Below the pieces are notes generated by a model, which searched no databases, was not told where the DNA came from, and saw only the letters and a program-made list of their open reading frames with translations. The position numbers and the translations under genes were made by a program. Of a stretch of DNA of 10,737 nt, positions 6,858-10,737 are shown piece by piece; the stretch's first letter is position 1, and each line of letters opens with the position of its first letter. This DNA comes from Fidelibacterota bacterium (GTDB lineage Bacteria > Bipolaricaulota > Bipolaricaulia > UBA7950 > UBA9294): positions 1-10,737 of the forward strand of contig JAJRTG010000062.1 of NCBI GenBank assembly GCA_024278395.1, in the 5' to 3' direction.

Positions 6858-9185
6858 TCACTCCTTGTTTCGCATCGCCTTCAGGACCCGCTCCGGGGTG
6901 AACGGGGTCCGGCGCAACCTTATCCCCACCGCATCGTAGATCGCGTTGGCGATCGTGGGGATCGGCGCGTTGATCCCGATCTCGCCAATCGACTTCGCCC
7001 CCATCGGACCGGTCGGCTCGTAGGAGTCGACGAGGATGACCTCGATCGGCGGGATGTCGAGCGCTCCGAGGATCTTGTAGTCGAACAGGTTCGGATTCCT
7101 CACCCTCCCGCGGGAGCTGAACAGCATCTCCTCGGTGAGGGCGTAACCGATCCCGTTGGCGAGCGCCCCCTCCATCTGCCCCTCGGCCAGGACCGGGTTG
7201 ATCGGGGTACCGCAGTCGACCGCGGTCACGAACTTCACCACCTTGACGAACCCGGTCTCGGTGTCGACCGCCACCTCGGCGAAGCTCGCCACGAACGGGG
7301 GCGGGGATTCCTCCGGGACGAACGATGCGGTCGCCGCGATCTGGAACTGGTCGGACTTGTACATCGCGTAGTGGCATACCTCGGCCAGGCTCACGCTCTT
7401 TCCGTTGGGAGCGTGCACACCCTCATCGCCGAGGGAGAGGGTCTCGGGATCGGCGTCGAGGACGTGCGCCGCCACGTCGACGATCTGGCTTCGTACCTTC
7501 TCCGCCGCCCGCTTCACCGCCATTCCCGACACGTAGGTCGTGGAAGAGGCGTAGGCGCCGACGTCGAACGGGGTGAAGTCGGTGTCAGAGGAGTAGACGA
7601 TGATCTTCTCGAGCGGTACCCCGAGGACCTCGGCCGCGATCTGGCCGAGGATCGTGTCCGAACCGGTCCCGATGTCGGTCGCACCGACAAGAAGGTTGAA
7701 CGAGCCGTCCTCGTTCATCTTGATCGTCGCCGCCGCCATGTCGATCTGGGGGATCCCCGAGCCCTGCATGTGGACCGCCATCCCCAGGCCGTGCACCCAT
7801 GAGCCTTCCCGAATCTTTTTGCCGCGCTTCTCCGCCCAGCCGATCCGGGCCATCCCGATCTCGATGCATCTTTCCAGCTCGCAGCTTTTGATGATCTGCT
7901 CCACCCCTTCCCTTCCTTCGCCGAGCTTGACGAAGATCGGGGAGGTCTCACCGGCCCGGATGTGGTTCCGGCGGCGGAGCTCGACCGGATCGAGTCCGAG
8001 CTTCTCCGCGAGCTCGTCCATCGCCGTCTCCAGAGCGAAGTACCCCTGCGTCGCCCCGTAGCCGCGGTAGGCACCGGCGACCGGGAGGTTGGTGTACACC
8101 GCCTTGCCGTAGAAGTGGACGTTCTCCGCCTTGTTGTACAGGGGCAGCGTCTTGGAACCGGTGTTGGAAAGTACCGTCAGGCCGTGCGACCCGTACGCGC
8201 CGGTGTTGGAGATCGCCTCCATCTCCATCGCGTGCAGCGTCCCGTCCGGTTTTGCGCCGAGCTTGACCCGGACGCGCATCGGATGGCGGGTGCGCGCGGC
8301 GACGAACTCCTCCGGCCGGGTGAGCTCGATCAGCGCCGGCCGGCGGGTGCGTAGGGTGGTTAACGCGGCGATGTCCTCGAGCAGGATCTCCTGCTTCGTC
8401 CCGAACCCGCCGCCGATCCGCGGCTTGATCACGCGGATGTTGTGCAGCGGGTAGTCGAGGGCGTAGGCGACGATCCGCCGCACGTGGAACGGAACCTGGG
8501 TAGCGGTGCGCAGGACGAGCCTCCCGTCCGGATCGAGGTAGCTTAGGACGACGTGCGGCTCGATCGGGGTGTGCTGCGCGTACTGGAGCTCGCAGACGGT
8601 CTCGACGATCACGTCCGATTCGGCGAACCCCTTCTCCACATCCCCGACGTCGATATCGACATCGGCGACGATGTTGCGAGCGGCGTCGTAGATCCCGGCG
8701 GAATCGTCTTCATCGTGGATCACCGGCGCGTCCGGAGCGAGGGCCGCGTCAATCGATAGAACAGCGGGCAGCTCCTCGTAGGTGACCTTTATCGCCTTCA
8801 CCGCCGCCTCCGCGATCTCGCGCGATTCGGCTGCAACGGCAGCGACGCGGTCGCCGACGAACCGCACCTTGGTGTCGAACATGCGGGTATCGTACGGTGA
8901 CGGCTCGGGATAACCCTGTCCGGCGGTGGTGAACCGCCGCGTCGGGGTGTTCTTGTGGGTGAGGACGAGTGCCACCCCGGGCATCGCCTCCGCCTCGGAT
9001 GTGTCGATCTCGACGATCCGGGCGTGCGCATGGGGGCTGCGCAGGATCCTGACGTATAAGGTGTCGGGAAGATCCATATCCGCGGTGAACTTGGGCCTTC
9101 CCGTGACCAGGGAGACCCCATCGACCTTACGGGCTCCATGCTTCACAACGTTGAACTCCCGGCGTTCTTCTTCTCGGCTAGGCAT
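6858..9185 (-). CDS. xdhA: Xanthine dehydrogenase-type molybdopterin-binding subunit
   Basis: This 775-residue catalytic subunit belongs to the xanthine oxidase family of molybdenum hydroxylases. These enzymes insert a water-derived oxygen at a C-H bond of purines, N-heterocycles or aldehydes. The N-terminal a/b-hammerhead domain (about 15-145) precedes the cofactor-binding region. Landmarks are GGGFGTKQ (258-265), RTRHPM (298-303), YRGYGATQG (373-381), GATDIGTGSDT (501-511) and the base-bearing KSIGEIG (731-737, Glu735). From memory it matches E. coli XdhA in detail, including TPFDVGAYAS against TPFDPGAFAS. The form I CO dehydrogenase motif AYRCSFR and the form II motif AYRGAGR are absent. 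The position of bovine Glu802 holds Gln265, as I recall for E. coli XdhA (GGGFGNKQ), and an Arg aligns with bovine Arg880. Symbol follows E. coli naming. The start overlaps the upstream stop by 8 bases and is preceded by GAGGGGAGGGGAGG. Purine substrate is likely but not proven. Confidence 0.92.
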   Translation of the reverse strand: MPSREEERREFNVVKHGARKVDGVSLVTGRPKFTADMDLPDTLYVRILRSPHAHARIVEIDTSEAEAMPGVALVLTHKNTPTRRFTTAGQGYPEPSPYDTRMFDTKVRFVGDRVAAVAAESREIAEAAVKAIKVTYEELPAVLSIDAALAPDAPVIHDEDDSAGIYDAARNIVADVDIDVGDVEKGFAESDVIVETVCELQYAQHTPIEPHVVLSYLDPDGRLVLRTATQVPFHVRRIVAYALDYPLHNIRVIKPRIGGGFGTKQEILLEDIAALTTLRTRRPALIELTRPEEFVAARTRHPMRVRVKLGAKPDGTLHAMEMEAISNTGAYGSHGLTVLSNTGSKTLPLYNKAENVHFYGKAVYTNLPVAGAYRGYGATQGYFALETAMDELAEKLGLDPVELRRRNHIRAGETSPIFVKLGEGREGVEQIIKSCELERCIEIGMARIGWAEKRGKKIREGSWVHGLGMAVHMQGSGIPQIDMAAATIKMNEDGSFNLLVGATDIGTGSDTILGQIAAEVLGVPLEKIIVYSSDTDFTPFDVGAYASSTTYVSGMAVKRAAEKVRSQIVDVAAHVLDADPETLSLGDEGVHAPNGKSVSLAEVCHYAMYKSDQFQIAATASFVPEESPPPFVASFAEVAVDTETGFVKVVKFVTAVDCGTPINPVLAEGQMEGALANGIGYALTEEMLFSSRGRVRNPNLFDYKILGALDIPPIEVILVDSYEPTGPMGAKSIGEIGINAPIPTIANAIYDAVGIRLRRTPFTPERVLKAMRNKE

Positions 9186-9651
9186 CCTCCCCTCCCCTCA
9201 TCCGCTGGACCGCCAGCTTTATCGCCTCGACCTGCTTGACGTAGCCGGTGCATCGGCAGAGGTTCCCGGATATAGCCTCCTTGATCTCCTCCTCGCTCGG
9301 ATCGGGGTTGTGAGCGAGGAGGTCGGTCGCCGCGATCAGCATCCCCGGGGTGCAGTAGCCGCACTGCACCGCCCCGGTGTCGAGGAACGCCTCCTGCAGC
9401 GGTGCAAGCTCCCCGTTCTTCTCCAGCCCCTCAACGGTGACGACGGTATGGCCGTCGACCTTCGCCGCTAAAACGAGGCAGGAGTTGACCGCCCGCCCGT
9501 CGAGGAGGACGGCGCACGCCCCGCAGTCTCCGGTCTCGCATCCCTTCTTCACCCCTTTGTACCCCTCGCGACGAAGGAGCTCGAGCAGGGTCTCGCCGGG
9601 GGTGATCGAAAATTCCCGCTGAACGTCGTTTATCTTCACCGCGATCTTCAT
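9178..9651 (-). CDS. xdhC: Xanthine dehydrogenase-type [2Fe-2S] subunit
   Basis: This 157-residue small subunit relays electrons from the molybdenum site to FAD through two [2Fe-2S] clusters. The N-terminal plant-ferredoxin-like domain has GCETGDCGACAVLLDG with Cys38, Cys43 and Cys46 plus Cys58 in NSCLV. The C-terminal helical domain has QCGYCTPGM (Cys97, Cys100) and NLCRCTGY (Cys132, Cys134). All eight cluster ligands are present, and length is typical of the separate small subunit (CoxS, E. coli XdhC). It has no signal peptide, unlike periplasmic homologues such as PaoA. The ATG overlaps the stop of the FAD subunit gene (ATGA) and follows GGAGGG with six bases of spacing, so translation is probably coupled. 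The symbol follows E. coli usage; in other species xdhC names the maturation chaperone instead. Confidence 0.95.
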   Translation of the reverse strand: MKIAVKINDVQREFSITPGETLLELLRREGYKGVKKGCETGDCGACAVLLDGRAVNSCLVLAAKVDGHTVVTVEGLEKNGELAPLQEAFLDTGAVQCGYCTPGMLIAATDLLAHNPDPSEEEIKEAISGNLCRCTGYVKQVEAIKLAVQRMRGGEDA

Positions 9652-10493
9652 GCCGATCCCTCCAACCGCTCCCTGATCCGAGACAGCACGCGGTACACTC
9701 CAACCCCGACAAGCTCGCGGCGGTAGTCGGCGCTCGCCCTTATATCATCCCCCACCTCGGCCTCGTCCTGGGCGGCGCGCGCCGCCTGAACGACGACCTC
9801 TTCCGAGAGAGGCTTCCCGGCGAGCTCCGCCGCCGCCCGTACAAGGAGCTTCGCCCGCCGCGGCGTCCCCCCGACCGCGATCCTGGCCGCGGTGCAGCGC
9901 CCATCTGCAGTCTCCACAAGCGCTGCGCAGTTCAGAAGCGCGATGTCGAAGGCGGTGCGGCTGAATTTGATGAACGCCGCCGCTGTACCCCGCCGAACCG
10001 CGGGGAAGTTGATCCCCGTCAGAATGACCCTCCTCCGGTGTATGTTCTCCGCGTAGAAGCGGTCGATCGGGACCTCGTGCTCCTCACCATCGAAATAGGT
10101 GACGTCCGCACCGATGACGAGAAACAGTGTGATCAGGTCTGACCAGGGATGCCCGATCATCAGGCTCCCCCCGACCGTCGCCAGGTTGCGCTGGAGCGGA
10201 GATGCGACCTGACGGAGCATCTCGCAGACCGCCCCGTTCAAATACCCTCTGAGCACGGGGGACTCAAGAAGCTCGGTCATCGTCGTGGTCGCGCCGATCG
10301 AGACCCCCTCCTCCCCTCCTTCGATCCCGGAAAGGGGGAGGGCGGTGATGTCGATCAGGCGTTCCGCCGGGGTGGGAAACAGGATGACATCGATCCCCCC
10401 CGCGATGATGCGGGCCTTTTTCTCTTCGAGCAAGGAAAACGCCTCGGTAAGGTTACGAGGCCGGACGAATTCAGAGACCTTCGTAAGAGTCAC
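9648..10493 (-). CDS. xdhB: Xanthine dehydrogenase-type FAD-binding subunit
   Basis: This 281-residue flavoprotein accepts electrons from the [2Fe-2S] subunit and passes them to NAD+ or another acceptor. The N-terminal vanillyl-alcohol-oxidase-type FAD domain opens FVRPRNLTEAFSLLEE and contains RIIAGGIDVILF (29-39). It also contains the second FAD motif VASPLQRNLATVGGS (96-110), then PWSDL. The C-terminal CO-dehydrogenase-flavoprotein domain has IAVGGTPRRAK and ends with SADYRRELVGV. In the first motif the usual AGGTD reads AGGID, replacing the Thr that commonly lines the FAD pyrophosphate; the second motif is intact. GTG 10493 is preferred because AAAGGAGGG (10505-10497) ends three bases upstream. 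An earlier in-frame GTG at 10520 would put that site inside the gene and lies upstream of the predicted transcription start. It is the first gene of the operon. Confidence 0.93.
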   Translation of the reverse strand: MTLTKVSEFVRPRNLTEAFSLLEEKKARIIAGGIDVILFPTPAERLIDITALPLSGIEGGEEGVSIGATTTMTELLESPVLRGYLNGAVCEMLRQVASPLQRNLATVGGSLMIGHPWSDLITLFLVIGADVTYFDGEEHEVPIDRFYAENIHRRRVILTGINFPAVRRGTAAAFIKFSRTAFDIALLNCAALVETADGRCTAARIAVGGTPRRAKLLVRAAAELAGKPLSEEVVVQAARAAQDEAEVGDDIRASADYRRELVGVGVYRVLSRIRERLEGSA

Positions 10494-10496
10494 GTT

Positions 10497-10505
10497 CCCT
10501 CCTTT
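10497..10505 (-). promoter_or_regulatory. Ribosome binding site fixing the xdhB start
   Basis: AAAGGAGGG on the minus strand lies three bases before the GTG at 10493. It selects that start over the in-frame GTG at 10520. Confidence 0.75.
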
Positions 10506-10517
10506 ACACCGAGTGTA
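10505..10517. promoter_or_regulatory. 13-bp dyad, candidate operator on the xdh promoter
   Basis: TACAC-TCG-GTGTA is a perfect inverted repeat with five-base arms. It covers the whole candidate -10 hexamer (10512-10517) and reaches the predicted transcription start and the ribosome binding site. Read another way, GTGTA recurs as a direct repeat at an 11-base interval (10520-10516 and 10509-10505), about one helical turn. Both arrangements suit a dimeric repressor. The binding protein is unknown; the adjacent ribbon-helix-helix protein is one candidate. Confidence 0.4.
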
Positions 10518-10540
10518 CACAAGGAAGGGACGTTAGACAA
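10512..10540 (-). promoter_or_regulatory. Candidate promoter of the xdh operon
   Basis: On the minus strand TTGTCT (10540-10535) and TACACT (10517-10512) are 17 bases apart, each matching consensus at four of six positions. The predicted start near 10505 leaves a very short leader that is little more than the ribosome binding site. It lies just downstream of a terminator-like hairpin (10548-10580), as expected for an independent unit. Confidence 0.4.
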
Positions 10541-10547
10541 GATATAG

Positions 10548-10580
10548 GGTCCCGGCGCAACCGAGGTCTGCACCGGGACC
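10548..10580 (-). terminator. Hairpin after the ribbon-helix-helix gene, probable terminator
   Basis: On the minus strand GGTCCCGG-T-GCA and TGC-G-CCGGGACC form a 12-bp stem including one G-U wobble, with a 9-base loop. On the plus strand the wobble becomes a C-A mismatch, so the minus-strand RNA folds better. It starts 7 bases after the stop codon at 10587-10589. The following bases (CTATATCTTGTCT) are only moderately T-rich, so termination may be partial or factor-assisted. Confidence 0.55.
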
Positions 10581-10586
10581 GAGCGC

Positions 10587-10737
10587 TTACCCCTTCTTCT
10601 CTTCGCGGTCCAGATACTGAAGGATCGCGTCTACCACAAGGTAGTTGATCGAGCGGTCGCGCTTCTCGCTCAGGCGGATGAGCCGCTCGACCGGCTTTGC
10701 TTCCATCTTCTTCTGTGGAATGTAGATGGAAAGCTTG
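10587..10737 (-). CDS. Ribbon-helix-helix (CopG/Arc-like) DNA-binding protein, C-terminal part
   Basis: The frame enters from the right edge on the minus strand and ends at TAA (10589-10587), giving 49 visible residues. They fit a ribbon-helix-helix domain from end to end. The strand is KLSIYIP, helix A is about KPVERLIRLSEKRDRS, and helix B is about INYLVVDAILQYL, followed by a charged DREEKKG tail. Alternating residues of the strand would enter the DNA major groove in a dimer. Such proteins are usually 45-60 residues in all, so only a few N-terminal residues are probably missing. It lies 93 bases upstream of the xdh operon on the same strand, separated by a hairpin and a promoter with a dyad. 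It could regulate xdh, be an antitoxin whose toxin is outside the window, or control distant genes. No toxin follows it here. Confidence 0.7.
   Translation of the reverse strand, partial: KLSIYIPQKKMEAKPVERLIRLSEKRDRSINYLVVDAILQYLDREEKKG

Noticed and set aside
6858..9185. Aerobic carbon monoxide dehydrogenase large subunit (CoxL)
   Set aside because: The form I active-site loop AYRCSFR and the form II loop AYRGAGR are absent. The loop reads AYRGYGATQ, and the rest matches XdhA.
6858..9185. Selenocysteine-containing hydroxylase
   Set aside because: No in-frame TGA interrupts the gene. A labile selenium cofactor would leave no mark in this sequence, so it can be neither claimed nor excluded.
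10587..10737. Toxin-antitoxin module
   Set aside because: The ribbon-helix-helix protein could be an antitoxin, but what follows it is a hairpin and the xdh operon, with no toxin gene in reach.
1..10737. CRISPR array, tRNA, rRNA, insertion sequence or phage gene
   Set aside because: I saw no spaced direct repeats, clover-leaf patterns, transposase or integrase motifs, or terminal inverted repeats anywhere in the window.

Overview
The window reads as an ordinary chromosomal stretch of a G+C-rich bacterium. Genes are tightly packed, ribosome binding sites are strong AGGAGG types, starts overlap upstream stops (TGATG, ATGA), and three candidate sigma70-like promoters are visible. No rRNA, tRNA, transposase, phage gene or CRISPR array is present, so the lineage cannot be fixed. 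The gene content (proton-translocating transhydrogenase with a split alpha subunit, three-subunit molybdenum hydroxylase, M20 amidohydrolase) would suit an anaerobic or fermentative bacterium. A deep-branching candidate phylum such as Bipolaricaulota is only a guess.

Layout, left to right. (1) Positions 1-59, minus strand: the first 19 codons of an exported or membrane protein running off the left edge. (2) A 265-base divergent spacer with an AT-rich 9-bp hairpin. (3) 325-1497, plus: an M20 family metal-dependent amidohydrolase of the AbgB/ACY1L2 type. (4) 1589-4440, plus: a complete pntAA-pntAB-pntB operon for the proton-translocating NAD(P) transhydrogenase, with a good promoter candidate in front. 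(5) 4461-4490: a bidirectional terminator shared with the convergent gene. (6) 4518-6611, minus: a free-standing fusA (EF-G), with a 17-bp-spaced promoter at 6730-6758 and a roughly 110-nt leader holding a hairpin followed by a T-rich run. (7) 6806-6830: the terminator of the next operon. (8) 6858-10493, minus: a three-gene xanthine-dehydrogenase-type operon in the order FAD subunit, [2Fe-2S] subunit, molybdopterin subunit. (9) 10512-10540: its candidate promoter, with a 13-bp dyad across the -10. (10) 10548-10580: a terminator-like hairpin. (11) 10587-10737, minus: the C-terminal 49 codons of a small ribbon-helix-helix DNA-binding protein running off the right edge.

The functional units look independent. 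The transhydrogenase couples the proton gradient to hydride exchange between NAD(H) and NADP(H). The Xdh-type enzyme would hydroxylate a purine or other N-heterocycle and pass electrons through two [2Fe-2S] clusters and FAD. EF-G serves translation.

I found no convincing new multi-gene system. The items most worth a second look are the dyad on the xdh promoter next to a ribbon-helix-helix gene, the fusA leader hairpin, and a few active-site substitutions (Asn for the E. coli PntB His91; Gln for the xanthine-oxidase Glu802).
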